Shown: positions 10,217 through 22,799 of the stretch, piece by piece
How positions within the stretch are numbered: position 1 is the stretch's first letter
How the letters are laid out: the number at the start of each line of letters is the position of its first letter
Notes under the pieces: generated by a model
Told to the model about the DNA's origin: nothing
What the model saw: the letters and a program-made list of their open reading frames with translations, nothing else
Database searches by the model: none
Origin: Limnephilus marmoratus
Lineage: Eukaryota > Arthropoda > Insecta > Trichoptera > Limnephilidae
NCBI GenBank assembly: GCA_917880885.1
Contig: OU862913.1
Coordinates: forward strand, 8,060,001 to 8,124,000
DNA: 64,000 nucleotides
Direction of reading: 5' to 3'
Position numbers and translations under genes: made by a program

Positions 10217-12286
10217 AGTTTGAAAAACGACATAAAAAATAAATGTAAAAATAGGTTATTGGTTTCAATGCGTTCCAGAAAATATAATGAAAAAACATCA
10301 CATGTTGGTATTGTGAGTAGTGTCGAATAATAATCTGCTTTTAATTTAACAATATGTTATTATATTTTCTGAAATGCATTAGATATGATTACTTAAATTA
10401 GATTTTACAGTCGTAAATAGAAGGAAGAGTGATTCTGTATTTTAATATAAACAGTTTCAAAAGTGATTTGACATACATTATATAAACTTGGTTTATTCTG
10501 TGTGGGACCACCCACCACACGAAACATGCTGACTTCTGGATTAGATTAAAAATGCAATATTGTATGTCACCTAACTTTTAAAGCTAAATTTAAAAACTTA
10601 CTTGATTGTGAAATATGTGTGTAACATTATAAATATAGTATTTTAACATGGATTTTGAATTTGAAGCTATAAACATAATGTTATTTCTAGGTGTATGCTC
10701 CAACTAGATTGACTATGTATATAATCAATGAATTGCATCTACAAACTTTATGTTTGGAGCATATGTACAGGATGTTTGCGAATAGTATCACTTAAAATTA
10801 ATATACATATTAAAAATACCTCACAATACTTCAATTGTGTATTATTAACAAATAAAATTATTAGTTTACAGAGAAAATACTTAAAAGTTACTGCGTCAAC
10901 AAACGTTTTTTGTTTGGAGCAAGGAGTGTCACGCACTTATGCTTTAATTCAAATCACCCTTTCAGGTAATTTGTGGTAAATATAAGACATATTATGTTCC
11001 GATAATATAACAGTGTTAGAATAACTATAGCTTATTATTCATGTAAAGTAAATACTCTATTACTGGAATATGATAAAGTACATGGCTAAAACTATTTATT
11101 ATATAATACAGGTTTAGAATGTTTGATCTTAAACTAATCAAATATTTCAGATTTGGAAAGTAGTAGATATTATAAAATGTACAACATATTCGTTTTCTAT
11201 GAACATGAGGTATGAAATCCTTAATCTATCATTTTTATAGTGACAATATCTCATCAATTGTTTACAAGTGTAGTTTATATAATTTTATACTGGTTTTTAT
11301 AAATGAACTTGATGTGTATTTGCTAATACCTTTGTAAACACTTAAGGAGTAATTTATAGTTTAAAAAAAATTTTATCAACACATTCTATCAGGCGAGGGA
11401 CATGTACGCTTGATAGGATATGGATAAAAAATAATCATATTGTTATAAGCAATTACATTTCATTAAAAGAAATGGTATAAAAATTATTGTATGATTTAAA
11501 TGTTAAAATCTCAACAACATGTTCATTCGGATATGTGGATGTCATCAAACATTCGACTGAACATGGTTAAATTCCATAATATTATAAAAATACGCAAAAC
11601 GTAATCAAAGTTAGTTAAAAGTTACTAAATATACATGTGAAAGTCAACGCGTCTAGCGGGGCGGTTTGAAACTTGGATAAGTTATTCATGAATGGATACA
11701 TCAATGTGTGTTATTTTGTTAACATGATCAATATTACATACATTATGTTATAGTTATATTTAAAAGTTATCTTAAGTACATGTTGCATTATAGAATGATA
11801 TAAACGATATGTGCTATATTAAAGTATGATATATTATGTTTGGTTTTGTTATTGTAAAACCTACTAAGAGAACGCTTATCTTAGCGTAACGTTAAATGAT
11901 TTCTTATACATAGATGTTTTATCGTGTAATATACGATTGTAAAGTTTACTTAAAACTAGCTACATGTTATTTACATGGTTGTTGAATGAAAAAATTTTCA
12001 TTAGTTACACGAATTATAATAGTACTAATACTAGAGCTTAAAATTTTATCAAAATTTGTAGACTTTAGTATATTTGTTCAGTAATTTTAAAAAAAAAATA
12101 TATGCTTTTTGGAATTCTAATGAGTTTTTCTATGTGTTTTATACTTATTTTTTATAAATCTGTTTTGTATAAATCATTTTAGATTTGATATGGATTTGTA
12201 AGAATATAAATGAGAGAAAGAATTTATATTGAAAAGAATTTATATTGCCTTTATATTGGAAAGAATTTATATTGCCTTAGTGCCAT
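10217..12286 (-). other. Gypsy-B 3' non-coding region
   Basis: Two kilobases of AT-rich DNA between the end of integrase and the polypurine tract. No frame above 85 codons and no envelope-like features (signal peptide, furin site, membrane anchor) are visible. A short direct repeat 'gaatttatattgcctt' occurs at 12235-12280. Confidence 0.55.
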
Positions 12287-12967
12287 TTATTTCCGTACTG
12301 ATTGGTATCTGTCAGGGAAATGCACCCTTCGACCGGATCTTGTTCTTGTTATATTTTCTGAGAGTGGTTCCTGGACAGATGTAGAAATAGGTACGTTGTC
12401 TTCTACTGGTATAAAAGCGGGCTTTAGGCGATCTATCGAGACACGCTTCGGTTTCCCATTTACGCTGATGACGAATGTTTTTTCATCGCGTTTTTCGACT
12501 TTATATGGTCCTTCGTAAGAGTTTTGGAGCGATCTTCTTCCTCCATCTGTTCTGAGGAATACATGGGTAGAAGTAGGCAGATCTTTGTGTATAAAGATTT
12601 TTCTTGTACCATGAGCACTTGCAGGAGTTGATTTTATGCCATCAAATTTTCTTTGTAGACGTCCAACATAAGTGTCAGGTTCTTCCCTTGGAGTCTCAGT
12701 GAAGAAATCACAAGGTAACCTGAGAGTTCTACCGTATGTGAGTTCGGCTGGTGAACATTTTAAATCGTCCCGAACTGTCGATCTCAAACCGAGTAGGATA
12801 AGAGGGAGATTCTCTAACCAGTTTGGTTCTCCGCTTGCTATGAGGCTAGCTTTTAATGTGCGATGCCATCTTTCGATCATACCATTGGCTTGCGGGTGAT
12901 ATGCGGTAGTTCTTGTATGCTCGATTCCAAACTTCTCAGTCAATTTTCTAAATAAAAAAACTCTCAA
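12287..12967 (-). pseudogene. Gypsy-B integrase C-terminal part
   Basis: Continues the integrase core after a frameshift: LTEKFGIEHTRTTAYHPQAN, then GMIERWHRTLKASL with the third catalytic residue (glutamate of MIERWH). The C-terminal module follows (LGLRSTVRDDLKCSPAELTYG ... STHVFLRTDGG ... YEGPYKVEKRDEKTFVISVNG), typical of Gypsy integrases from insects. The frame overlaps the preceding one by 20 bases. A run of seven A at 12954-12960 (T on the coding strand) is where one base too many would explain the break. Confidence 0.88.
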
Positions 12968-14564
12968 ACTGTCTTCCTTGGTCTGTTGTGATGGTCAACG
13001 GGGTCCCGTGACGAGCAATCCAGTGAGTCGTAAGGGCAGTAGCGACGGTTTCCGCTGACATGTCTTTTAAAGGTATAGCTTCGGGCCAGCGAGTAAATCT
13101 GTCGATCATGGTTAACAGGTATCGGTACTCGTTGCAAGCTGGAAGAGGGCCCACTATGTCGATATGGACATGTCGGAAACGATCTTCAGGCAAAACATAA
13201 GTTGCTGGTGGCGCTACCGTATGTTTGGTGACTTTGGCTTTTTGGCACGCAATACAGTGCTTGACGAAGTTTTTTATATCTGTCGCCATGTTGGGCCAAA
13301 CAAATCTTTGTTTTATAGTGTTAGTTGTTCCGAGGATGCCTGGATGGCAAACATTATGGATCCTTTCAATCACTTGATCTCTCATGCAGGCTGGAACGAA
13401 AGGTCTGACATGGCCTGTGGAGATGTCACACCAAACTGAAGCATCTGTGCCAGGTATCACCATTTGACGTAAGGCGAGGGTGGTGTCATCTTTTGCCTTA
13501 CTAATTTCGTCAGTTTGACACTGCACTATTCCCATCTGCCTGTAGTCAATTTCAGTAGGACAATTAATCTCATCGATTCGAGATAGTGCGTCTGCTACTA
13601 CGTTCTGTGATCCAGAAACATGCCTGATGTCAGTGGAGAATTGAGCAATAAAATCCAACTGTCTTTCTTGACGTGGAGAGCTAGAGGCTCGCTTTTTGCT
13701 AAAGGCAAAGGTGAGTGGCTTGTGGTCAGTATAGATTGAAAAATTTCGACCTTCAATGTGGTTCCTGAAATACTTTACAGCTTCGTAAACGCCAGTAAGT
13801 TCACGGTTAAAGGTGCTGTACTTCCGCTGTGCGGGTGTAAATTTTTTCGAGAAGAATCCCAGGGGTTCCCAAGAATTGTTGTTGAGTTGCTGTAATGTTG
13901 CTCCCATAGCTATATCACTAGCGTCAACCATTATTGAAATTCTTGCTGTCGGGATTGGGTACGCAAGTAAAGCTGCATTTGCTAATTGCTGCTTACAATT
14001 CTCGAATGCTTCTGTGAGTTCTTGATTCCATGTGAGTATCCTTTTGTCATTCTTTTTGTAACCATTTATACAGTTGAATAACTTAGTCTGTATGTTTATG
14101 GAATTGGGCAGGAATCTGCGATAATAATTTAACATTCCTAAAAAGCGTCGTAAGTCTTTCGCTGTTTTAGGTAATGGGAACTCTGTGACTGCTGATAGCT
14201 TTTCCTTGATAGGTGACATTCCTTTTTGGGTGATCGTGTGACCCAAGAAGTTCACTGTGTGTACACCAAATTTGCACTTATTTATATTTATAACCAGATC
14301 ATATTCGGCGAGACGTTTTAGTAGTAAATCTAGATGCCTTTTGTGCTCTTCTTCGTTTTTGGAAGCGATGAGGATGTCATCCAGGTAAACGAAGCAAAAA
14401 TCCAGGTCCCTTGTTACAGAATGCATAAATCTTTGAAAGCTTTGTGCTGCGTTTGATAGCCCGAATTGCATAGACGTAAATTCGAATAGGCCAAACGGGG
14501 TGATGATCGCAGTCTTCGGTATATCGGCCGCTTCCACCGGTATTTGGTGATAAGCGCGAGACAT
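12948..14564 (-). pseudogene. Gypsy-B RT (second half), RNase H and integrase core
   Basis: A 538-codon frame. It starts inside the RT ([30 protein letters not shown]), holds catalytic [13 protein letters not shown] and the thumb ([12 protein letters not shown]), then [11 protein letters not shown]. RNase H follows ([59 protein letters not shown]). The integrase HHCC head is [16 protein letters not shown] ... CIACQKAK, and the core aspartates lie in [11 protein letters not shown] and [11 protein letters not shown]. It ends at a frameshift at the homopolymer near 12954. The product would be a central pol fragment only; with one base removed it would join the downstream integrase part. Confidence 0.92.
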
Positions 14565-14610
14565 ATCTATGGTGCTAAATATAGTAGCGTCAGATAATTT
14601 ATGTGCAAAA

Positions 14611-15519
14611 TCATTCAGTGGGATAAAAAATCATGGGATATTTGTCCGGAATTGTCTGGGCGTTCAAGCGGCGATAGTCCCCACATGGACGCCATTCGCC
14701 ATTCGGTTTTCTAACCATGTGCAAGGGGCTGGCCCAATTACTCTTTGATGGCCTGCAAATCCCTTGCTCCATAAGGTATTTAAATTCCTTTTTGGCTGCT
14801 TCAAGTAGAGCTGGTGCGAGTCTACGAGCACGCTCAGTAACAGGAGGTCCCTTGGTCTCTATACAATGTGTTACAGTGTGTCTTTTTTTATCAGGGATTT
14901 TCATGTTAGGCCTTGTTAAGTTCGGGTATTTATTCAGGATGTCCCTATATTTTTGTACAGTAGAAATAGTAGAGATTCCAGAAGTTGGTCCTTTGTAGGT
15001 TATTCCCCTGATTAATAGTCCTGTAGATTGGTCTGCAATGGTTGCTTTCTTGAGATCCACTGTTAAGTTAAAATTGTGAAGAAAATCAGCTCCTAGTATG
15101 GGTCTTGAAACATCAGCGACAATGAATCGCCATTTTAATGCTCGTCGAAGGCCAAAATTAAGCTCGACGGTCCTTGTACCATACGTTTTGATTGGATTTC
15201 CATTCGCTCCATACAGGGTAGTGGGGCAGTTGTCAGAAGTGACATTATTCTTGTTGTAAGACTGGTTTCTTGGGAGGACTGAAATATCGGCGCCCGTGTC
15301 GACAAGGAATTTTTGCCTAGTTTGTTGGTCATATACGAAGAGACGACAAGTTTTGCTGGGAATCTCACATGTCCCTATGTCCCTACTGTGAGGTTCCGTT
15401 GTCGTTTTCCGAGTTTTTCTTGGTAAATGAACATGGTTGCAAACACCTGTATGCTTTTTCCCCGAATCTTCTGTGGAAACTGCAGATGCCATTATTGTTT
15501 CTATTTGGAGATTTATCAC
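14611..15519 (-). pseudogene. Gypsy-B protease and RT N-terminal part
   Basis: Encodes the aspartic protease ([18 protein letters not shown], with catalytic DTG) and its flap and [10 protein letters not shown] landmark. The RT start follows: [60 protein letters not shown]. It overlaps the 3' end of gag in another frame by about 137 bases, as in elements that reach pol by ribosomal frameshifting. A disruption at 14565-14640, after YPM, breaks the link to the rest of RT. Confidence 0.88.
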
Positions 15520-16375
15520 GAGACCGAGACCTAGGTCTGCTTGTGAAGTTCCTCTGTGTCGAATTTTGATACGAGTAGTTCCTACGAGGACTTTGATTTC
15601 GTTTTCCTCGAAAGTTTGAAGATTGGTTCGTCTGAGTAAGCTTCAATTGAGATACTTCACGGGTTAGTGCGGAAATTTGTTGTTGAAGTTGGAGTAATAT
15701 TGAAGTTTCCGTGGATTCCGATCTTGATGTGCATGGTTTATTATTGCGGTCGACGACACTACAATCTGATGATTGGTAAACATCTAATATTTTGTCAGCC
15801 GTGGACGCCAGTTGGCTCACATTATTTTCCGTGAGTGCTGATAATATTGCCTGCACATGTTGCGGTAGGCGCTGCAACCATAATGTACGAACTATTGCGC
15901 TCTCCGCTAAAGCTGGACCAGCTAGTTCTAACATGTGCCTTAAGAGTTCGGTTGGTTTCCGGTCTTCAAGTTGGATTCCCGTAAGTAAGCGAGTTAGGCG
16001 CTTCTCCGCAGAATCCTGCAGACGATCAATAAGCGCGGTCTTGAGGGTAGTATATTTGTCCGTTATTGGTGGTTTCGTGACTATGTCACTCACGCTTTGT
16101 AGAGTTTGCGAATCTAAGGCTGCGACGATGATGTTATATTTGGTGAAGTCATCTTTAATACGTGAATTCGCAAACTGAGCCTCTACTTGGACTATCCAAA
16201 GTTGAATATTCTCCTTCCAGCAAGGGGGGAGCTTTACTGAAACGTGGTGTATCGCTTGATCGGAGTTATTAGAGCTGGTAGATTCCATGGTTGATTGTGT
16301 TTTTTTTTGGGCTTCTGCCGTTGAATTTGTTCCGAAGATTTGTTCGAAGTGGAAGTCTTCGTCAGAAGTGGTCAT
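15383..16375 (-). CDS. Gypsy-B gag
   Basis: A complete 330-codon gag frame starting ATG at 16375. The N-terminal acidic/serine-rich part leads into a capsid-like domain (about residues 45-200: [54 protein letters not shown]). A coiled-coil-like stretch ([20 protein letters not shown]) and an arginine/serine-rich tail with [16 protein letters not shown] follow. The last replaces the usual CCHC knuckle and is common in this Gypsy lineage. It forms the particle that packages element RNA. No interruption is visible. Confidence 0.85.
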   Translation of the reverse strand: MTTSDEDFHFEQIFGTNSTAEAQKKTQSTMESTSSNNSDQAIHHVSVKLPPCWKENIQLWIVQVEAQFANSRIKDDFTKYNIIVAALDSQTLQSVSDIVTKPPITDKYTTLKTALIDRLQDSAEKRLTRLLTGIQLEDRKPTELLRHMLELAGPALAESAIVRTLWLQRLPQHVQAILSALTENNVSQLASTADKILDVYQSSDCSVVDRNNKPCTSRSESTETSILLQLQQQISALTREVSQLKLTQTNQSSNFRGKRNQSPRRNYSYQNSTQRNFTSRPRSRSRDKSPNRNNNGICSFHRRFGEKAYRCLQPCSFTKKNSENDNGTSQ

Positions 16376-17603
16376 TTCGCATTACATTCAAAATTGGCAA
16401 ATATGGCAGAAAGCGTATGGCAAGAAAAATATTGTAAGAAATGAATCATATGTGAATCATATGTGAAAAAAAATTATTTAAAATTTTTGGCAAAATTGTT
16501 AAAAAATTAACAATATTTTGTACTAGATTCCATCGATTGTTACATAGAAAGCGTTCAGCAAAGTTTAAAATTAGAATGTACTGTCTGTAGGACTTAATTT
16601 ACAAATATCATTTGTAAAATAATCTGTAAAATATTCGTAGTTCCAAGAAATGTTAAAATATTACTGAATTTCAATAGTATACTTGAACAGAAATGTGCAA
16701 ATAGGTAGCATTATTATGGATTGTAGGTAGGTATAATTTCACATGTATTCACACAAGTTCTAAAAAATTTCTTAAAGAGAACATGTGCTGAATTGCAACA
16801 TTTTGGGTAGGAATCAACCCATCAAACAATGTAACATAATTTTAAAATGCTGAAATAAAATTAATGATGAACTTTTTTTTTTAATTTACGTGTCTGTAGC
16901 GATGGTTTCCACAAGCGTTGAATTCTGTGATAAGTGTTTTCTCTGCCTGCCGCTCTGATGAAATCGGCAGTTTCGGGCTTGCAGCGCTGGAATCCGTCCC
17001 GGCGTAGAATTTACCGGACCTGCCGCGTTGTGTTTCCGCCTTAAGTACTTCGGTCATGAAATGTCAGTTTGTTCCCCTGAAATAGATGGTACAACGCAGT
17101 TTAATTCTTTTTTGAAGAAACGAAAAGAAATAATGATTAGTTGGTTTGATAATTTATGAGAGATCATAGTATTTATTTGAAAGGTCGTAAAGGTTACAAT
17201 ATTTTGACTTTAAAATCCTGTTATCGGAAGATTGATTTACATAATTTATGTGGGTATATAGTAAAAAATCAAGATATGTTTGATATGATTGAATGATTAA
17301 TTATTAATTACATTTAAAAAATATTTGTTTTAGAATAATAATACTTTGCTTGAAAACCCATGCACTGTTTAGGCCGTCATTGTCGAAATATATGACGGAA
17401 TATGCGATGCATATTATATTTAAAGTTTTACTGAGGTCTCCCTAGTGAAAAGCAATAAGAGCAAAAGATGCACTGTTATTTTAGTTAAAATTGAAAGGTA
17501 ACTCACCGGGATATGATACCTCAGGATTTCCTTCCCTGCGCCATGATGGTCGCTCGCTGCTGGTTGTCCGCCATTATCCATGTGTATACGTCGGGGTCAC
17601 CAA
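16376..17603 (-). other. Gypsy-B 5' leader
   Basis: Non-coding leader of 1.2 kb between the 5' LTR and gag. Just inside the LTR the minus strand reads TTGGTGACCCCGACGTA (about 17586-17603), a primer-site-like sequence whose tRNA I cannot name with certainty. A short frame from 17574 (MADNQQRATIMAQG) ends before a strong splice-donor-like GGTGAGTT at about 17506. Confidence 0.6.
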
Positions 17604-17935
17604 TTTGGCATATGACTTTATTTGGTAGGATCGTACTTACTAATGTGGCCAAGGTATGAAGATAAATTAATACACAGGTTGAGGTTCCGGACTCCACGTT
17701 TATTGAATGTTGGATACAAAGCATGACACGACAAAAGTTCGATTCAGAAGGATTTGAAGGAAAATGGCGAGTATGACAGCGAACAGCGACGAACGACCCA
17801 AAAGGGCGCAAGGAAGGGAATGAAGTTGCCTACCAGTTTATTCTGGCGTCTGGCCCGCAAGCGCTCAGATCTCAGGGATACCCTTATACAAAATTACTTT
17901 ATGGCTGTAAAATGAAATCGCTGTCATTCTCTACA
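17604..17935 (-). repeat. Gypsy-B 5' LTR
   Basis: The 332-base partner of 9873-10204 with the same ends. It is followed on the plus strand by GTAT (17936-17939), the second copy of the TSD. Confidence 0.9.
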
Positions 17936-17953
17936 GTATATAATATAACCATG

Positions 17954-19279
17954 TTAATTCTTTACATCCTGCATACCCAACAATTGCATAAAATAATAAT
18001 GCTTGGTACTAGCCAAACCTTTTGTAAATAGATCTGCTGGCATTTCAGCTGTTTCCAAGTATTTCAGTTCTACAATTTTATCATTAATACATTCTTTACA
18101 AAAGTGGTGTCGTATGTCAATATGCTTAGTTCTTTTATTATAGCTATTATTTGAAGACAACTTAAGTGCACCCTGATTATCATTAAATAAGGATATGGTG
18201 TATGACTCATTGTTTATTTCTTTTAACAAATTACTTAAATAAATAGCTTCCCTACAAGCTTCGGCTACACCAATGTATTCAGCCTCAGTGCTCGAAAGAG
18301 CAACTGTTTTTTGTTTCTTAGCCTCCCAAGAAATAACACATCCAGCTAAAATATAACACAAACCTGTATAGGACTTGCGATCAATAATGTTACTTCCCCA
18401 ATCTGAATCAACAAAACCCTCTAATTTTGAATTACCACATTGACTATATTTTAATCCAAAATGCTTTGTTTTCTTGAGATATCTTAAAATACGTTTAGCG
18501 TATAACCAGGTTTCCTGGTTATAGCAATTTTTAAATTGACTCAGAAAACTTACTGTAAAGGCTATATCAGGTCTGGTTAATACTGCTAAATACACAAGTC
18601 CACCAATAAGCTGTTGATAAGGAATTTGACTGTCAGGATTTTTATTTTCTTTGTTAATATTCAATTTAGCCTCTAAAGGTGTATCTGCTACTTTACAATC
18701 TGCCATGTTAAATCTATTTAGCAACTGATCAACATAATTCTCCTGGCTTAGAGTAACTGTACCATTAACTTTATCAATATTAACACTCATCCCTAAACAA
18801 TTTTTGACCTGACCCAAATCTTTTAACTTAAATTGTGAAGCCAATTCCTTTTTCAAATTATTACATTCTACATTATCATTAGAAAATATAAAAAAATCAT
18901 CCACATACAAAGTAACTATTGTCTTTTTATCATTCTTATTTTTTGTGTATAAACATGGTTCTAACATACTACGTTTATAACCAATACCAACAAGACATTC
19001 ATCGACCTTTTTGTACCAGGCCCTTGAGGATTGCTTAAGACCGTAAATAGCTCGATTCAATTTAAGTACTTTATTATTGTCTTTTTGAGAATCTAATAAA
19101 CATTCTGGTAATTCCATATAAATTGTTTCCTCAAGGTCCCCGTCCAAGAATGCAGTAGTAATATCTAGATGTGTAACATCTAATTCAAGTTTTACAGATA
19201 ATGCGAATAACAATCTCAAAGTTGAGTGCCTAACAACCGGCGAGAAAGTGTCTGAATAGTCCACATTTTTCTTCTGCAT
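17954..19279 (-). pseudogene. Copia-1 RT and RNase H
   Basis: Carries the Copia RT: SDTFSPVVRHSTLRLLFALS, THLDITTAFLDGDLEETIYM, NRAIYGLKQSSRAWYKKVD, the intact catalytic TLYVDDFFIFSND, and KDLGQVKNCLGMSV. The Ty1/copia RNase H follows (VDSDWGSNIIDRKSYTG, WEAKKQKTVALSSTEAEYIG, NRTKHID-type motif RTKHIDIRHHFCKE, ADLFTKGL). The stop at 17954 matches the natural end of the polyprotein. It belongs to the same polyprotein as the frame at 19329-21869 but is put out of frame by one base in a nine-A run (19332-19340). Confidence 0.92.
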
Positions 19280-19328
19280 GTAGCCCTTGGCTACTAAACG
19301 TGCACGGTATCGAACATTATTACTATTA

Positions 19329-21869
19329 TCAATTTTTTTTTCGTAACACCCATTTGCATTTCACTATGGTTTTACCATCCTTTGGCATATCAACGAACTC
19401 CCATGCATTATTTTCTTTAAAACACTGAAGTTCTTCTTTTACTGCACTTAACCACTGCTTTTTTTCATTTCCCTGTAATGCTTCTTCTAAAGACAGTCCA
19501 TTAGCATCATCAAACACACCCTCAGGAATGCACATATTCGTCATCCTATACCGCTCTGGCTTCCTAATGATTCTGCTGGATCTAACACGCTGCTCAGGTG
19601 ATTCATCAACATCTTCAAAATCACTAGTGTAAGTATCAGAAGAGTAGGTATCAGAAGAGTAAGTATCAGAAGAGTAAGTATCAGGAGTGTAAGTATCATC
19701 TGATGCATCTTCGACTAATGTATCCTCATCTAAGGTTATATCTTCTGAACGTGACGTATCTTTGCAACTAGTGTCCCCCACTGGACATGAGTTTTCTCCA
19801 CTCTCAGTGATAGGTATATTAACCTCTGGGTTGTTTTCATCTTCCATGATAATGACATCTCTACTAGTTGTGATATATTTAGTTCTAGGGTTGTATATTC
19901 GGTAACCTTTGATGTCATCTGGATAGCCCACAAGTATGTGCTGTTCAGACTTTTTTTCCCATTTCTGACGCTTCTCTTTAGCAACATGAGCCATAACCTT
20001 GCTACCAAATATTCTTAAATGACTTATGTCTGGTTTACATCCAGTCCAGATCTCATATGGAGTTTTTTCATTTAAACTAGGAAGTACAGTACGATTTTGT
20101 AAATAAACTGCTGTATTGGTCGCCTCAGCCCAGAATTCTTTACCCAAATGCGCATCAAACAATAAGCATCTAGCCTTCTCGACAATCGTTCGATTATTAC
20201 GTTCTGACAAGCCATTCTGCTCTGGGGTATATGGGTTACTTTTTTGGTGCGTGATACCTTCCTTCTTGAGATATGAATCAAACTCCTTGTTGCAGTATTC
20301 ACCACCATTATCGCTTCTCAATATCTTTATTTTCTTATTTGTTTGTTTTTCAACTTTTGCTTTAAATTCTGCAAAACATCTAAGTGCTTCATTTTTGTGT
20401 TTGATAAAATATACAAATGTCATACGACTGTAGTCATCAACGAAGAGTATGAAGAATCTTGAACCTGTAAGCGATCCTTTCTCCGTAGGTCCGCAAACGT
20501 CAGTATGAACTAAATGAAGTAATTCTTTGCTTCTTGTACCAGTTTTTGAGAATGGAAGACGACACTGCTTTCCCTCGCAACAAACTGTACACGATGTCTT
20601 GCCAAGATCAACTTTTTCTCGAAGATTCATTCCTTCTACAGCACTGGTCATTTTATTCAGATAATTACTATTGACATGACCCAATCTGCGGTGCCAAGTG
20701 TTGCCTGAAACCGCTAAATTAGACATTATTCTTTCAGGAACTTTTAACTCGTATTCCATCCTTAGTTTATAAACACCATCTGTCAAATCTGCTATAGCAA
20801 CTAACTCGTTCTGTTTACTATAAACATAGCAGCATTTTCTTTTGAAGTCCACTTTATTTCCATTTTTGATTAACTGACTGACAGATATCAAGTTTGTTGT
20901 AAGTTTTGGCACACATAAAATATCTTTTAATATAACTTCATATTTACTTTTCGGGGTTAAAGTAATAATTTTAGCTTCTCCCGAGCATAAAACAGGCATA
21001 GCACTTCTATTAGCTGCAATTATTTCCTTCACACTCGTCCGATTCGACGTATTACACATAATGTTTACATCTGGTGACATGTGAAAACAAGAGCCCGAGT
21101 CTATAAACCAATCCATTTTGTTGTAATTCCCGTTCAAAAACACAACAGAAAATGCATTTGACGTCTTCTTTCGCTCTGATTGCCCAACAAGACATTGATT
21201 TTTAAAATGCCCTTCTTTTTTACATCTATAACATCTGATAGATTTCATTACGGTTTTGACCTTCGATGTATTTCCGTCAACATTGCGGCGCGGACGCACT
21301 CTGGCGGAAAATGCCCCAACTGACTCCGTGTCATTTCCTGCCATATCAAGCAATTTTGTTTTTATTGCATCTGCAGTAATTATTATTCCACTATGCTCGA
21401 TTGCTAATATCATGGGGTAGAATTTTTCTGGTAGACCAGCAAGCATTAAACAGCCTATCCATTCATTGTTCACATTAAATCCGGTTCCGGATAATTTCTG
21501 GCCAGTTTCAATAATTTGCGTGACGTAACTCTGCATCGAGTCACAAGTTTCAAGACGAATGGATATCAAACTTCTTAATAAGGAAATGCGTCTTGAAAAA
21601 CCATTATCATCGAACATTTGCTTTAGCCTTTTCCACAAGTCTGCAGTAGATGTAGCTTGCTTGATGTGTACATACAGTGACGGATCTATAGTGAGGATTA
21701 TCTTCGCTTTTGTTTTTGCATCATCTCCAACTGCAACAGTTTCTTCGGCCTTGATACACTTCTCCATACCTTCCAATATAAGTAGGTTTTCAACGGCATA
21801 CGCCCATACGTCGTAGTTTTGTCGTCCAACCAACTTGGGTATACTTGTGAGATATGATGCCGCCGCCAT
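19329..21869 (-). pseudogene. Copia-1 gag, protease, integrase and start of RT
   Basis: An 846-codon frame starting ATG at 21869. Gag (residues 1-210) ends in the CCHC knuckle CYRCKKEGHFKNQC (213-226). Protease shows FIDSGSCFHM (DSG about 257-259). The pre-integrase zinc module is WHRRLGHVN ... CTVCCEGKQC. The integrase core has catalytic D about 457 (VHTDVCG), D about 520 (LRSDNGGEY) and E about 556 (QNGLSERNN). Residues 725-750 form an acidic repeat of DTYSSD. RT begins at WEFVDMPKDGKTIVKCKW and breaks at LRKKN through an extra A. Before that single-base change the element would have had one long gag-pol frame, as Copia elements usually do. Confidence 0.92.
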
Positions 21870-22035
21870 TTTTGTTAAAAATGTCCCGACACTAATTACG
21901 AGTTTGCATTCGCAATAACTCCTTGCCCTATTCTCAATACGAACAAATACATCCGCGACAATAAGAAATGAATTTTTAACACAAATACCATTTAAATTAT
22001 CGTGACTGATTATTTAAAAAACGCTTGGGAATCTT

Positions 22036-22049
22036 CTGGGCCCATAACC
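22036..22049 (-). promoter_or_regulatory. Copia-1 primer-binding site
   Basis: The minus strand reads GGTTATGGGCCCAG, the half-initiator-tRNA-Met primer site known from Drosophila copia. The same motif at the 3' end (9703-9716) is unexpected. Confidence 0.75.
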
Positions 22050-22163
22050 TATTAAATGAAACACGTTGTTTTATTCAGGAGACAGCGAGAACTGATATTC
22101 ATTAAGCTTAGAAACATAGACAAAGATGACATTAGTGGTAGGTACTTTGATAACTAAATAACA
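22037..22163 (-). repeat. Copia-1 5' LTR
   Basis: Partner of 9704-9830, with about three substitutions by eye in the 'gagaactgatattcatt' and 'aagatgacatt' region. If the primer motif is excluded, the LTR is 22050-22163 (114 bases). Confidence 0.85.
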
Positions 22164-22799
22164 TTACAACACCTTGTACACCCCCCAAAATAACACCGTC
22201 GAACGGTACAATCAAACCATCAACTCAGCTCTGGCCATTTTGGTTGACAAAGACCAACGTACTTGGTGCAAAAACTTGGATAAAATCCAAGCCGCCACGA
22301 ACAACACGGTTAACCTCACCACTGGTTATACCCCTTTTTTCTAAAACACGGCATGGAACAGGTTGTCCATGGTTCACTACATTGGGACACAAGTTTTCCT
22401 ACGTCCACCACCCCCACAAATAATCCCACCTCCGATTATGCCCACCGTTTAGAGGAATTGTCTGCCATTTACAGTGAGGTTACCGATGCTCTACTGCTGG
22501 CCCACCAAAAGAGTGCGGACAGGTATAACTTACGCAGAAAACACGTCACCTTTAACGTAGGCGATGTCGTCTGGAGAAAGAATAATACCCTTTCCCAAGG
22601 AGCTCTGTACTTCTCTGCCAAATTGGCTCCCCGTTTTGTCAAAGCCAAGGTCGTAAAGAAAATATCGGACTTAGTCTACTCTTTGTCCGACACCTCTGGC
22701 AAACATGTCGGTAATTACCACATTAAGGACATCGTTAAGTCCGGAAGTGAGGAGACAACCGATACCACTCCCACTATCAATGGAATCATAAATTGATCC
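22164..22799 (+). pseudogene. Gypsy-A integrase C-terminal part
   Basis: Resumes the integrase gene after Copia-1 with YTPQNNTVERYNQTINSALA, carrying the third catalytic residue (E of VERYNQ). A frameshift at the C/T run 22328-22337 (one base short) separates it from the C-terminal frame 22353-22799. That frame shows the variable linker and the module FNVGDVVWRKNNTLSQGALY ... FSAKLAPRFVKAKVVKKISD, which resembles the GPY/F chromatin-targeting region. The stop at 22799 fits the natural end of pol. Confidence 0.88.

Larger units (their letters stand above)
9873..17935 (-). mobile_element. Gypsy-B LTR retrotransposon in the Copia-1 3' UTR
   Basis: LTRs of about 332 bp (9873-10204, 17604-17935) with near-identical sequence enclose gag, protease, RT, RNase H and integrase on the minus strand. 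GTAT occurs directly outside both ends, a 4-base TSD. Removing the element rejoins the Copia-1 3' UTR with its 3' LTR. Three frame disruptions inactivate pol as sequenced. Confidence 0.9.
9704..22163 (-). mobile_element. Copia-1 LTR retrotransposon, split by Gypsy-B
   Basis: Terminal copies at 9704-9830 and 22037-22163 are the same 127 bases apart from about three substitutions. Ty1/copia gag-pol lies between them on the minus strand, in Copia order (integrase before RT). It interrupts the Gypsy-A integrase gene between YGIRYL and YTPQNNTVERYNQ. Gypsy-B was later inserted in its 3' UTR (GTAT at 9869-9872 and 17936-17939). I could not find a clean 5-base TSD for Copia-1. Confidence 0.88.

Noticed and set aside
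12672..15619. Several plus-strand frames of 60-130 codons opposite Gypsy-B
   Set aside because: Antisense shadows of the gag and pol genes, which show clear domain motifs on the minus strand.
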